From Candidatus Ruminimicrobiellum bubulum (lineage in GTDB: Bacteria > Elusimicrobiota > Endomicrobiia > Endomicrobiales > Endomicrobiaceae), in contig JAGCCP010000007.1 of the NCBI GenBank assembly GCA_017651625.1, positions 1 to 64,000 on the forward strand: a stretch of 64,000 nucleotides of DNA. Direction: 5' to 3'. The translations under genes were made by a program, and so were the position numbers. Of the stretch, positions 9,596 through 19,137 are shown piece by piece (position 1 is the stretch's first letter; each line of letters starts with the position of its first letter). Below the pieces are notes generated by a model, which saw nothing but the letters and a program-made list of their open reading frames with translations, was not told the DNA's origin and did no database searches.

Positions 9596-10132
9596 TTATT
9601 TTATTACTTTTGTTTCTGCTCTTCTGTTCTTAGCCCAACCTGCTTCATTGTGTCTGTTATCTTGAGGCATTTCTTCTCCGTAAGAAATAGTAGCTATTCT
9701 GTCCGGGCTAACACCTAATTGAACATAATACTCTTTTACTTTTACGGCTCTTTTTTGACCTAATGCCAAGTTATATTCCGTAGTACCTCTTTCGTCGCAA
9801 TGACCTTCTACAACTACATTTATTGAAGGATTATCTTTTAAGAATTGAGCATTTTCCTTCAATGTTTTCATTACAGATTGAGGAACTGAACTGCTATCAA
9901 AAGAGAAATATACTGTTTCAAGAACTATTTTAGAATCAAATTCCGTACCTCTTATTGCAGGTTCCTGAGAAAATTCTTCAGGTTCCAATAATGCGGCTTC
10001 CAAATCTGAAACTTGTTCTGCTTGTTCTTGGTCTTCACCGAGCTCATCTTCCGGTGCAACAGTTTGTTTCTTTGCACAAGAATTTACAACCAAACACAAA
10101 AACAACACACCAAACATTAAAACTTTTTTCAT
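9596..10132 (-). CDS. pal: Pal, peptidoglycan-associated lipoprotein
   Basis: 178 residues. Lipoprotein signal with Cys19 (LVVNSC), an acidic linker (EDELGEDQEQAEQ), then an OmpA-type domain from about 72 with VYFSFDSSSV, VVEGHCDERGT and NRRAETKV. It anchors the outer membrane to peptidoglycan through the Tol system. The start at 10132 is set by AGGAG 9 bases upstream and the strong promoter at 10182-10211. It is the first gene of the unit pal-cpoB-tonB/tolA-tolB-tolQ-tolR-PHP-GT39. The usual E. coli order puts tolQR first and pal near the end. Confidence 0.94.
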   Translation of the reverse strand: MKKVLMFGVLFLCLVVNSCAKKQTVAPEDELGEDQEQAEQVSDLEAALLEPEEFSQEPAIRGTEFDSKIVLETVYFSFDSSSVPQSVMKTLKENAQFLKDNPSINVVVEGHCDERGTTEYNLALGQKRAVKVKEYYVQLGVSPDRIATISYGEEMPQDNRHNEAGWAKNRRAETKVIK

Positions 10133-10181
10133 TTGTACCTCTCCTAAAAATATTTTTTACCACATTAATTTTTACTTAGTG

Positions 10182-10211
10182 ATTATATATAATAAGTTCA
10201 ACCATTGTCAA
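10182..10211 (-). promoter_or_regulatory. Promoter of the tol-pal operon
   Basis: Minus strand: perfect TTGACA (10206-10211), 18-base spacer, perfect TATAAT (10182-10187). This predicts a start near 10175 and a leader of about 43 bases before pal. Confidence 0.7.
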
Positions 10212-10262
10212 ACTTTTTTATCAATATAAAATTAATAAATTTAAACTATTTTAAAAATATCT

Positions 10263-11906
10263 TTAATTCTGATTTTCCAGGAACTTTTTTATGGAAACCT
10301 TAGTAAATTTATTTTCTATATCATCGTTTACCGAATTTGTATAAAATTCTTCTATTTCATATATGCCTTGAGCCAACAAATATTGTTCTAAATTCTTGAA
10401 ATAGTACTTATCTTTTTGTAATTCTTTGAAAATTATAACATTTTTGTTCCCTCTTTCTTTTATATGTGTGGTTATATTTTTCTTTCCTTCAAATGTTTTG
10501 ATAAATGTTTTTTGCTCAAAAGGGTTTACTAACATTAAACAGATAAGGATCAATAATAGCCCCCAAATTTTTTTATTTTTTATTTCCAACATGATATAAA
10601 TCGAAAAATAGTAAAAAAGTATCATTATAATGCCCGGAACGGCAAAAAACACCACCGAATAATCTAGTGTGGCAGAATAATTTATGATATATAAAACAAA
10701 TTTAAAGATATATGATAACACAATTGATACAGATAACGAAACATAGTAAGACATGAAAGTTGATATATAAAACACAAAAAACAGTCCGATAATTACAGGA
10801 ATTATCGGAACTATTATTAAATTTAAAATAAAAGAAATAACCGATAATTTACCAAAATAAAACACAAGTAACGGAATAAGTGCCATTTGAGCCGATATAG
10901 TAACACAAGCTATATCCCAAACATATTTAACATATCTGTTTTTTATTTTACCGAAACACATACTGAACTTTGGATACAAATATAACAAACCGAAAGTTGC
11001 CAAAAAGGAAAGTTGAAAACTTGCCGTAAACAAACTTTGCGGATTAAATATTAAAATTACAAACGCGGATAGTGCCAAAGCATTATATATTAACGGTTCC
11101 CTGTTAAGCATAAGTGCAACAAGCAAACAAGAAAACATTATTGCCGCTCTTATTGCCGGAGGGTTTGCTCCGGTTAACAAGACATAAAAAAATAATGCAG
11201 GTATTGTTAAAATGTAAATATAATTTAATTTTAAACCTAACAACTTAAAACAAAACATAAATATCACTGCACAAAAACCTATATGAAGTCCGCTTATAAC
11301 CAAAATATGTATAAGACCTGTATTAATGAAATCTTCTTTTATATCTTTATCCAAGTCAGATTTATTTCCTGTAATCATAGATTTTAATACGGAAGAAACA
11401 GGCTCTCTAAAGAAAGTATCTGTTGTGTTTTCTATACTGTTTCTTATTCTAAATGACATTTGCTTTATCTTGTTCGGTTGTTTATCAACCAACTCAAAAT
11501 TTTGCTGATAAAAAATCGTATAGACATTTTCTCTTTGAAGATACAAATTGTAATCAAAAATATTAGGAAATATCGGCTTTTCCGGAACGTTTAGTTTACC
11601 TGAAACAAAAACAATGTCCCCGTAATTTATGTTGTATGCCGTTGAAGCATAAACAAGTGTTTTTTCTTTTTTTATATTTTGTCCATCTATGTTATAAACT
11701 TCCAATATGAATTGCTGCTTTTCATCTTTTTGTATAGGTTCGGTTACAACTTTACCGGTAAGTTCGGTTACTTGTTTACTTGTGTTATTTATTAAAAAAC
11801 TATTTTTTTCAGGAGAAAACATTCCTAAATAGTTTAAAACAATAATTATAAATATATAGATAATTAAAATTGAAATTATCGGTCGGTTAAATATTATTTT
11901 TTTCAT
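10263..11906 (-). CDS. comEC: ComEC/Rec2-family DNA-uptake channel, lacking the nuclease domain
   Basis: 547 residues. N-terminal membrane helix; a DUF4131-type OB domain (about 40-150, with GDIVFVSGKLNVPEKPIFPN); then the Competence membrane domain with GLIHILVISGLHIGF and NPPAIRAAIMFSCLL. ComEC forms the inner-membrane pore for single-stranded DNA during transformation. Many ComEC proteins add a metallo-beta-lactamase-like domain (700-800 residues in all). Here only about 100 residues follow the last helix and no HxHxDH motif is seen. The start overlaps the stop of the upstream TMTC-like gene by 4 bases (ATGA), so the two are coupled. Confidence 0.85.
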   Translation of the reverse strand: MKKIIFNRPIISILIIYIFIIIVLNYLGMFSPEKNSFLINNTSKQVTELTGKVVTEPIQKDEKQQFILEVYNIDGQNIKKEKTLVYASTAYNINYGDIVFVSGKLNVPEKPIFPNIFDYNLYLQRENVYTIFYQQNFELVDKQPNKIKQMSFRIRNSIENTTDTFFREPVSSVLKSMITGNKSDLDKDIKEDFINTGLIHILVISGLHIGFCAVIFMFCFKLLGLKLNYIYILTIPALFFYVLLTGANPPAIRAAIMFSCLLVALMLNREPLIYNALALSAFVILIFNPQSLFTASFQLSFLATFGLLYLYPKFSMCFGKIKNRYVKYVWDIACVTISAQMALIPLLVFYFGKLSVISFILNLIIVPIIPVIIGLFFVFYISTFMSYYVSLSVSIVLSYIFKFVLYIINYSATLDYSVVFFAVPGIIMILFYYFSIYIMLEIKNKKIWGLLLILICLMLVNPFEQKTFIKTFEGKKNITTHIKERGNKNVIIFKELQKDKYYFKNLEQYLLAQGIYEIEEFYTNSVNDDIENKFTKVSIKKFLENQN

Positions 11907-13501
11907 TTATTAATTTTTTGAAGTTCTTGCAAATATTGTTTGTACCCGTCATCGTATGGGTCTTCTTGAACGGCAAGTTTTGCATATTCTATGGCTTTAT
12001 TTATATCTTTATCTCTTTTTAGATATATAGTACTTAAGTTCCTGTAACATTGTGCTTTCCCTATTCCGCTTTCTAAAGACTTCTTATACAATTCTTCCGC
12101 CTCATCCATATAGCCTTCATAATAATATATCAATGCCAAATCGGTGTTGAAAAGATTTTCCCAATAAGCGTTCCCGCTATGATTATTTAAAGATATTGTT
12201 TTTTTTAATAGCTCTTTTGCTTTGTCAAAATTACCGCTTTCAAAATGCAATCTTGCCAACCAATAAACAGCACCATGGTAATTAGGTGCATCTAAATATG
12301 CATTTGAGAAATATATCATTTTATTTTGATATTTATCTTGCTGATTGAAAGAATAGAAACCGTAATAAAAGAACAATACAATGTACAGAGCCAGTAAATA
12401 TTTTGTTAATGCTTTATATTTTGTTGTCAATTTATAAATTATATGTGCCAATAATAATACAATTCCAAATAAAGATATTATTAATCTATGATTTAAATAA
12501 ACATAATCTTGTAACAAAAATGTGGTAATTAAACCTGCTATAAACCAAATCATCGAAAACAATAATATCTTTATATTCAATATTTTTTTGTAGCATGAAA
12601 ATAAAACAATAATCAATAAAATTATATCCACAACAATATTTTTAAATACTAAACCGATATCATATAGCATAATCGGAATATAAGACGGAATAAAAAATTT
12701 ATACAGATAAGTACTGATACCGGTAATAAAATTATTAAGACATAACGACATATTGGTGAAATAATATTTCATGCCTACGGCTTGAACGGAAACATTTCTC
12801 AAATAAAAATAAATTATTACAATCGGTACATATATCAAAATATTTTTAAATATTTCTTTTTTGTTTAACTTATAATCAAAACAAAAAATAAACATCACGT
12901 ATACAAATAACATCAACAGTGCCGTCTCTTTCGTAAATAGTGCTACAGTCCAAAACAAAATGTATGCCAACAAATTCATAAATGAATTATTCTTCAAATA
13001 TTTAACAAAAAATATGAACGATAAAAATATAAATATTGCAAGCAAAGTATCATTTCTTGCCGGTATCCACGCAACACATGATGTTAATATCGGATGAACC
13101 GACACCAACAATATTAAAAGTTTTAATATTGTTCTGTTTGCATTTAACTTTAATAAAAAGATATACATCGAATATAATGCCAGTATAAATAGTATTATGT
13201 TTGTTAAATGATATATTTTTGTATTTAAACCGAATGTCGTTGTTTCCAATAAAAACGATAAATTTAAAATTGGCCTATAATATTGAAAATCACCGGAATA
13301 ATAACATGATGTTACGAATAATTGAGGAATATTTTTTAAATTTGAGAGAAATTCTGTTTTCTCTAATATCAGACTATTATCATCATGATATGTAAAATCA
13401 AAATTTATACTTTTACCGTACAAACAAAAAACCACCGCGGTTAAAAGTAAAAAGAAAAATATTTCTGATTTAATTGTTGCATATAATTTTTTATTTAACA
13501 T
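11903..13501 (-). CDS. TMTC-like membrane protein with TPR tail (copy 3 of 3 in transcription order)
   Basis: 532 residues. A polytopic membrane domain (about 1-400) opens with a shared LLTAVVFCLYGKSINFDFTY, followed by a HDD acidic loop, then VHPILTSCVAWIPARND, the layout of TMTC/GT-C-type O-mannosyltransferase relatives. The C-terminal 100 residues hold TPR-like helices (DLALIYYYEGYMDEAEELY, QCYRNLSTIYLKRDKDINKA). The probable role is transfer of a sugar from a lipid carrier to protein or glycan outside the membrane; this is inference. Two blocks, 12995-13069 and 13388-13459, are identical at the DNA level to the neighbouring paralogue. It overlaps comEC (4 bases) and copy 2 (11 bases). Confidence 0.72.
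   Translation of the reverse strand: MLNKKLYATIKSEIFFFLLLTAVVFCLYGKSINFDFTYHDDNSLILEKTEFLSNLKNIPQLFVTSCYYSGDFQYYRPILNLSFLLETTTFGLNTKIYHLTNIILFILALYSMYIFLLKLNANRTILKLLILLVSVHPILTSCVAWIPARNDTLLAIFIFLSFIFFVKYLKNNSFMNLLAYILFWTVALFTKETALLMLFVYVMFIFCFDYKLNKKEIFKNILIYVPIVIIYFYLRNVSVQAVGMKYYFTNMSLCLNNFITGISTYLYKFFIPSYIPIMLYDIGLVFKNIVVDIILLIIVLFSCYKKILNIKILLFSMIWFIAGLITTFLLQDYVYLNHRLIISLFGIVLLLAHIIYKLTTKYKALTKYLLALYIVLFFYYGFYSFNQQDKYQNKMIYFSNAYLDAPNYHGAVYWLARLHFESGNFDKAKELLKKTISLNNHSGNAYWENLFNTDLALIYYYEGYMDEAEELYKKSLESGIGKAQCYRNLSTIYLKRDKDINKAIEYAKLAVQEDPYDDGYKQYLQELQKINK
12995..13069. repeat. 75-base block identical between two TMTC-like paralogues
   Basis: Identical to 14550-14624. It encodes the region around the PARNDTLLAIFIFLSFIFF motif. 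A second shared block is 13388-13459 = 14943-15014 (72 bases, the first membrane helix). The flanking DNA is clearly more diverged, which points to gene conversion rather than uniform recent duplication. Confidence 0.85.
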
Positions 13502-15056
13502 TTTTTATTTCATTTTCCAAAGATAATAAATATTTTTTATACTCATCGTCATATTGGTCTTCCCGAACTGCAAGTCTTGCATATTCTATGGCTTTATTTA
13601 TATCTTTATCCCTTTTTAAATAAATTATACTTAAATTTCTGTAACATTGCGCTTTATTTATTCCGCTTTCCACAGACTTATTATACAATTCTTCCGCTTT
13701 ATCCATATCTCCTTCACGATAATATATCAAAGCCAAATCCGAATAATATACACAATTTGTCTTTTGTAAAAATTCTTTTGCTTTTTCATAGTTACCGTTT
13801 TCAATGTACAGACATGCCATCCAGTAACAAGTAGAACTACTGTCAGGAGCATCTATATATGCATTAATCTTAAAATTAATCTCATCTCTATATTTATTTT
13901 GAAACGAAAAAGAATAACTAAAACAGAATATAAATACTAAACAAAACAAGAATACAAAAATATATTTAATTTTCTTTAAGCATATAATTTTATCCATAAT
14001 CAATGCAACCATCATAACTATAGCGGAAATAGGTATTACAACTCTATGATTTAAAACGCTGTATTCTTTCAACAAAAATGTAGGTAATAAAAATAAGATC
14101 AGTATTGATATACACCATACAAACTGTTTTTTTGTAACAAGTTTTTTATACAAGGATATTGTTATGAACATAATGGCAACAAACACAATTAAAAAGCCGA
14201 AAAATTCAAATTTGTAATCATAAGCTATGACATGAATATCCAAAGTTATTAACTGATACAAATACATGAATAAGCCGAAAAATAAATTTCGCAGATACTC
14301 GCTAACACTTATAGTATTACTTAACAATCCGGTCCCCGGCACATAAAAAAATCTTAAACAGAAATAAATCAAAAGTATCGTAGCAAATAGCAATACATTC
14401 TTTATAATCTCCCTTTTATTTAATCTATACTCAAAGCACCATATAAACAGAGGAAACAAAAATAAAACTATCAAAGCGGTTTCTTTTGTAAATATTGCCA
14501 TCGCCCAAAACAAAATGTATAACAACAAATTCTTAAAAGAATTGTTTTCCAAATATTTAACAAAAAATATGAACGATAAAAATATAAATATTGCAAGCAA
14601 AGTATCATTTCTTGCCGGTATCCAAACTACACAAGAAGTAAGTATCGGATGAACTGCTATCAATACCAAAACAAATTTTAATACTGTTTCATTTAATTTT
14701 AATTTTTTTAAGAAAACATACATCAAATACAGCGATAATAAAAACAAAATTATATTTGTTAAATGGTATATTTGCTTATTAAACCCGAATAATGATGTTT
14801 CAAGCAGGAAAGATAATTTGAGAACTGGACGATAATACTGAACATCTTTTGAAAAATAAACAGATGTTTTAAACAAATCCGGCACATTATCAATATCAGA
14901 TAAAAATTCTATATTGTCTAAAACCAACAAATCGTCATCAAAATATGTAAAATCAAAATTTATACTTTTACCGTACAAACAAAAAACCACCGCGGTTAAA
15001 AGTAAAAAGAAAAACAAATTTGATTTTAGAAAAAGATATATTTTACTATCCTTCAT
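13491..15056 (-). CDS. TMTC-like membrane protein with TPR tail (copy 2)
   Basis: 521 residues, same plan as its neighbours: a first helix containing FFFLLLTAVVFCLYGKS, an acidic YFDDDLL loop, HPILTSCVVWIPARND, about ten membrane helices, and a TPR tail (DLALIYYREGDMDKAEELYN, NLSIIYLKRDKDINKAIEYA). It is closest to the 11903-13501 copy and shares with it two blocks of identical DNA, 14550-14624 and 14943-15014, embedded in more divergent sequence. It overlaps its neighbours by 11 bases on each side. The ATG at 15056 lies in the last codons of the preceding copy, so translation is probably coupled. The acceptor is unknown. Confidence 0.72.
   Translation of the reverse strand: MKDSKIYLFLKSNLFFFLLLTAVVFCLYGKSINFDFTYFDDDLLVLDNIEFLSDIDNVPDLFKTSVYFSKDVQYYRPVLKLSFLLETSLFGFNKQIYHLTNIILFLLSLYLMYVFLKKLKLNETVLKFVLVLIAVHPILTSCVVWIPARNDTLLAIFIFLSFIFFVKYLENNSFKNLLLYILFWAMAIFTKETALIVLFLFPLFIWCFEYRLNKREIIKNVLLFATILLIYFCLRFFYVPGTGLLSNTISVSEYLRNLFFGLFMYLYQLITLDIHVIAYDYKFEFFGFLIVFVAIMFITISLYKKLVTKKQFVWCISILILFLLPTFLLKEYSVLNHRVVIPISAIVMMVALIMDKIICLKKIKYIFVFLFCLVFIFCFSYSFSFQNKYRDEINFKINAYIDAPDSSSTCYWMACLYIENGNYEKAKEFLQKTNCVYYSDLALIYYREGDMDKAEELYNKSVESGINKAQCYRNLSIIYLKRDKDINKAIEYARLAVREDQYDDEYKKYLLSLENEIKNVK
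14943..15014. repeat. 72-base block identical between two TMTC-like paralogues
   Basis: Identical to 13388-13459. It encodes the first membrane helix and the start of the acidic loop. The third copy (about 16735-16810) is similar but carries several differences. Confidence 0.85.
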
Positions 15057-16824
15057 TTTTTTTATTTTCTAATAATTTTAAATATTGTTTATACTCATCG
15101 TTATAAGGCTCTTCCAGAACGGCAAGTTTTGCATATTCTATGGCTATATCAATATTACCGCTTGCTTCATACAACCTGCCTAAATTGTACATATATTGCA
15201 CATTTTTTTTATCAAATGATAACAGATTAGACAAAATATTTATTGCCTCTTTGTAATATCCTGCTTTTGCATATATTATTGCCATATTTTCCTGTGCATT
15301 GGTATTATACGGCCTTAATTTATGTGCTTGTTGCCCGTAAAATAATGCCTTATCAAGTTCGTTTTGTTCATAATATATTTTGCTCAATTCCCTACAACAT
15401 ACATATTGTGTTTCCTCTTTTTGTGTCGGAAGAAGTTCAATATATAGTTCTTCCGCTTCTTTTATTTTTCCCTGTTTATAGAGAATCTGTGCCATTCTTG
15501 TTTTTCCCGCTATAAACTCAGGATATTCTTCTACTATTTTTTTTGCTATTTCCATAGCCTTATCATAATCTTTTTTATACATATAATCCTGCAGTATAAC
15601 ACTTTGAACTATCGGGCTGTTTCCTGCATATTTTTCGGAATATTTGATATAAGATTCCGATGTAGAATATTTGTTTGCCTGTAAAGACGAATTAAAACAA
15701 AGGATTCCAAATAAAAGAATATAAACTGTTACGAATAATTTTTTATACTTAAAATATATTTTTTCCAAAAGTTTGCACGATACCAATATCACGGCAAACA
15801 ATGGTATTAAAATTCTATGAAACAGCAATAAATAATTGCTTTTCAAAAACAAAAATGTGGGTAAAAGCCATACGATAAACCAAACCAAGCAAAAAAATAA
15901 AACTTTAAAAGAAATCATTTTTTTTCGATACATAACATACAGTATCAAAAATGAAAAAATGTATGATATCAAATGCAAAACTTTATTTATGTTAAGAGTA
16001 TCCACCATTATCGGAATATCAAAGAAATTAAAAATTTTGTAAATAAAATAAGCGTATCCGTAAATAACATTATCGAAATAATCTTTAAAATATATTATAT
16101 GCTCACCCATTTTAACCGCACGAACGGAAACAGATCTTAAACAGAAATAAACTGCAAACACACAGAAAAAGATAAAAAGATTTTTTAGAGTTTCTTTCTT
16201 GCTCAACTTATAATCAAAACAATATATGAACAGAATATACAAAAACATAACAAATATCGCAGATTCTTTTGTAAGCAACGATATTGTAAAAAAAGAAATA
16301 TACAGCGCCAAATTTGTCAACGAATTATTTTCTAAATATTTGATAAAAAATATAAAAGATAAAAATACAAATACCGCAAGTAAAGTGTCGTTCCTTGCCG
16401 GCACCCAAACAACACTCGATGAAAGTATTGGATGAACACAAATCAATATCATCAACAGTTTTAATACTGTTTTATTTGTGTTCAGTTTTGATAAAAAAAC
16501 ATACATCAAATATAATGCCAAAATAAACAATATTATATTTGTTATGTGATAAATTTTTGTATTGTTATAAAACAAAATTGCTTCTATCGAAAAAGACAGT
16601 GTTAAAATAGGTCTGTAATAATAATAGTTTTTTGATAAATAAGCGGATGTTGTAAATAAAGACGGTATATTTTTCCACTGAGACAGATAATTTATATTAT
16701 TTACTATTAAAGAGGCATCATCATGGTTTGTAAAATCAAAATTTATACTTTTTCCGTACAACAAAAAAACTATTGTCGTTAAAAGTAAAAAGAAAAACAA
16801 ATTTGATTTTAAAAATTTTAACAT
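15046..16824 (-). CDS. TMTC-like membrane protein with longer TPR tail (copy 1)
   Basis: 592 residues if started at ATG 16824, where the first helix LKSNLFFFLLLTTIVFLLYG aligns with the paralogues. An in-frame TTG at 16851 would add nine residues without a ribosome site. It carries the acidic NHDDASLIV loop and HPILSSSVVWVPARND, then about ten membrane helices. The C-terminal region (about 400-590) holds four or so TPR units, about twice the tail of the two downstream copies. It is the most diverged of the three and the first in the operon copy 1, copy 2, copy 3, comEC. Extra TPR units suggest a different partner or acceptor. Confidence 0.72.
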   Translation of the reverse strand: MLKFLKSNLFFFLLLTTIVFLLYGKSINFDFTNHDDASLIVNNINYLSQWKNIPSLFTTSAYLSKNYYYYRPILTLSFSIEAILFYNNTKIYHITNIILFILALYLMYVFLSKLNTNKTVLKLLMILICVHPILSSSVVWVPARNDTLLAVFVFLSFIFFIKYLENNSLTNLALYISFFTISLLTKESAIFVMFLYILFIYCFDYKLSKKETLKNLFIFFCVFAVYFCLRSVSVRAVKMGEHIIYFKDYFDNVIYGYAYFIYKIFNFFDIPIMVDTLNINKVLHLISYIFSFLILYVMYRKKMISFKVLFFCLVWFIVWLLPTFLFLKSNYLLLFHRILIPLFAVILVSCKLLEKIYFKYKKLFVTVYILLFGILCFNSSLQANKYSTSESYIKYSEKYAGNSPIVQSVILQDYMYKKDYDKAMEIAKKIVEEYPEFIAGKTRMAQILYKQGKIKEAEELYIELLPTQKEETQYVCCRELSKIYYEQNELDKALFYGQQAHKLRPYNTNAQENMAIIYAKAGYYKEAINILSNLLSFDKKNVQYMYNLGRLYEASGNIDIAIEYAKLAVLEEPYNDEYKQYLKLLENKKNEG

Positions 16825-16870
16825 AAGCTTTATTAAATTAAAATACACCAAATCGCAAAGCGATTTAAGA

Positions 16871-16975
16871 GACCTTAAGATTTAAGACGAAACGAAGTAT
16901 TTGCCGATTGCAGTGTGCATAAGAATTAGCACATAAAAGAGGCAAATACAAAGTTGTAGTCTAAATATTAAGGTC
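16871..16975. repeat. Family C long imperfect hairpin upstream of the TMTC-like operon
   Basis: GACCTTAAGATTTAAGAC (16871-16888) pairs with GTCTAAATATTAAGGTC (16959-16975). Inside, AACGAAGTATTTGCC pairs with GGCAAATACAAAGTT, and a small TGTGC/GCACA stem sits near the loop. The mini-hairpin AAATCGC-AAA-GCGATTT adjoins it at 16850-16866. No gene is seen in 16825-16987. Confidence 0.6.
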
Positions 16976-16987
16976 GATATAAATATT

Positions 16988-19096
16988 TTATTGTAATGAT
17001 GACAAATTAACAAACGAATTAAATTTCTCGGTAATATAATTGATTAACGATATTCTGTTAATTTTTATATTTTCATCTTCGCACATAACCATAACTTTTT
17101 CAAAGAAGTTATCCAAATACGGTTTTATATCGTTAAGTTTGTTTATTGCATTTGCATAATCTTTTTTGGAAAGTAACTCTTCCAACTGTTTATCTATAAC
17201 AACATACTGGTTATATAAATTCTGTTCAGGTTCTTCTTTCAACAAATCTGTTTTAACAATATCGGAAATATTTAGTTTTTGTTTCTTTGCCTGATTTAAA
17301 ATGTTGCTTGCTCTTTTGAATATTGTTGTGATAGATTCAAAAGAGTTTTCTTTTCTTAAGTTTTGTAAAGCGTCGAGTTTTTTCTTTATATCACCCAAAA
17401 CTTTTAAGCCTAACTTTTGCGAAGGAATGATAACCGCTTTGACTTCATCGAATTTGTAACCTTCGTTTTCATAAATATTTTCTATTCTGCTCCAGAAAAA
17501 TTTTACAAGTCTTTGTTTTGCCGTAGCAAAAGTATCTTTTTCCTTAATTTTTTCAGGTAAAGAATTTAAGGCAATATCTAAAATTTTTTCAAAATCGGTT
17601 TCCGGCAAAAATTCTCTTATCATTCTAACAATACCGATTGCCATTCTTCTAAGTCCGTAAGGATCCGCGGAACCTGAAGGTTCCAAACCTATAGCAAAAT
17701 CCGCAGCAACGGTATCAATTTTATCCGCTAAAGAAACAACTACGGACAAAATGTTTTCCGGTAAAGTTCCCGAAGCCGATAAAGGCCAATAATGTTGTTC
17801 TATAGCTTTTGATATTTCGTCACTTTCCCCTGCAACTTTAGAATAAATTCTTCCCATTATTCCTTGAAGTTCGGGATATTCAAAAACCATTTCGCTAACC
17901 AAATCGGTTTTAGATAAATCTATAACTCTCGTTAAAGTATCTTTATTTATGTTTAACTTATTTTCTTCGTTTATAAAATTTGCAACAGCTTTTATTCTTG
18001 TAAGTTTTTCGTAAACAGTTCCTATTTCTTTTTGGAATATAAGCCCTTTTAATCTTTCAATAGACTGTTCAAAAGGTTTCTTTATATCGTTATCGTAAAA
18101 GAAGACTGAGTCTTCAAGTCTTGCAACAACAACTTTCTCGTAACCTGCTCTGACTATATCCAAATTATCTGATTTACCGTTTCTTACATTAATGAAATAG
18201 TTTGTTAATTTGCCCATGGAATCTTTAACGGCAAAACATTTTTGTTGTTTCTTAAGACAAGTTATAAGAACTTCCGGAGGAAGCTTCAAATATTTTTCGT
18301 TAAACTTACACAATACCGCGGTAGGATATTCTACAAGTTGGTTAACTTCATTAACCAAGCTTTCGTCCAATATCGCTTTAGCGGAAATACTGTTTGCAAC
18401 CTCGTTTATTGAAGCTATTATTCTTTGTTTTCTTTCATCTTGATCTACCAAAACACAGTTATTTTGCAACGTTTCTTTATAAACATCCGCAGATTCTATA
18501 ACGATAGGTTTTGTTGTTAATGTGTGTAAGCCGATAGTTTTGTTTGAAGATTTTATTGCACCGTCAGCTAACGAAAATTTTATTATCTTATCGCCGTACA
18601 TAGCAACTATTGTTCTTATAGGTCTTGCAAACTTTAAACAGGAACTCTCCCATACCATTGTTTTAGGAAAATATATTTTTTGAATAATTATCGGAAATAT
18701 TTCGGCTAAAATGTTTGTTACTTTTTCACCTTTAATTTCTTTTGAATAAGTATAATATTGACCTTTCGGAGTATCTTTTATAACAAGTTGTTCCGGTTTT
18801 ACTTGATGTTTGTTTGAAAATCCGAGTATTGCCTGTGTCCAGTTACCGTTAGCATCTTTACCTGCTTTTGCGGATGGTCCGTTAAACTCTTGAACACTAT
18901 CTTTACTTTTTTCTTCAACATCCGCTATCGTTAAAACAAGTCTTCTCGGTGTAGCATAAGTTTTTATTTCGCCGAAACCTACCATTTTTTCGGTCAACAT
19001 ATCGTTAACAAACTTTTGCATTTGTTCAAGTGCGGGTGCAATATATGAAGAAGGTATTTCTTCCGTTCCTATTTCAAGTAAAACATTTTTAACCAT
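16988..19096 (-). CDS. glyS: Glycyl-tRNA synthetase beta subunit
   Basis: 702 residues, close to the usual 690. It begins VLLEIGTEEIPSSYI, typical of GlyS, and carries ATPRRLVLTI, the GSADPYGLRRMAIGI motif at about 500, and a C-terminal helical anticodon-binding region. GlyS binds tRNA-Gly, and GlyQ supplies the catalytic class II core. The two genes are in order glyQ-glyS on the minus strand, separated by a family A palindrome (19138-19268). AGAGGA precedes the ATG at 19096 at normal spacing. Confidence 0.95.
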   Translation of the reverse strand: MVKNVLLEIGTEEIPSSYIAPALEQMQKFVNDMLTEKMVGFGEIKTYATPRRLVLTIADVEEKSKDSVQEFNGPSAKAGKDANGNWTQAILGFSNKHQVKPEQLVIKDTPKGQYYTYSKEIKGEKVTNILAEIFPIIIQKIYFPKTMVWESSCLKFARPIRTIVAMYGDKIIKFSLADGAIKSSNKTIGLHTLTTKPIVIESADVYKETLQNNCVLVDQDERKQRIIASINEVANSISAKAILDESLVNEVNQLVEYPTAVLCKFNEKYLKLPPEVLITCLKKQQKCFAVKDSMGKLTNYFINVRNGKSDNLDIVRAGYEKVVVARLEDSVFFYDNDIKKPFEQSIERLKGLIFQKEIGTVYEKLTRIKAVANFINEENKLNINKDTLTRVIDLSKTDLVSEMVFEYPELQGIMGRIYSKVAGESDEISKAIEQHYWPLSASGTLPENILSVVVSLADKIDTVAADFAIGLEPSGSADPYGLRRMAIGIVRMIREFLPETDFEKILDIALNSLPEKIKEKDTFATAKQRLVKFFWSRIENIYENEGYKFDEVKAVIIPSQKLGLKVLGDIKKKLDALQNLRKENSFESITTIFKRASNILNQAKKQKLNISDIVKTDLLKEEPEQNLYNQYVVIDKQLEELLSKKDYANAINKLNDIKPYLDNFFEKVMVMCEDENIKINRISLINYITEKFNSFVNLSSLQ

Positions 19097-19137
19097 TTTT
19101 ATTCCTCTTATTTTTCAAAAAAAATATTTTATATTTT

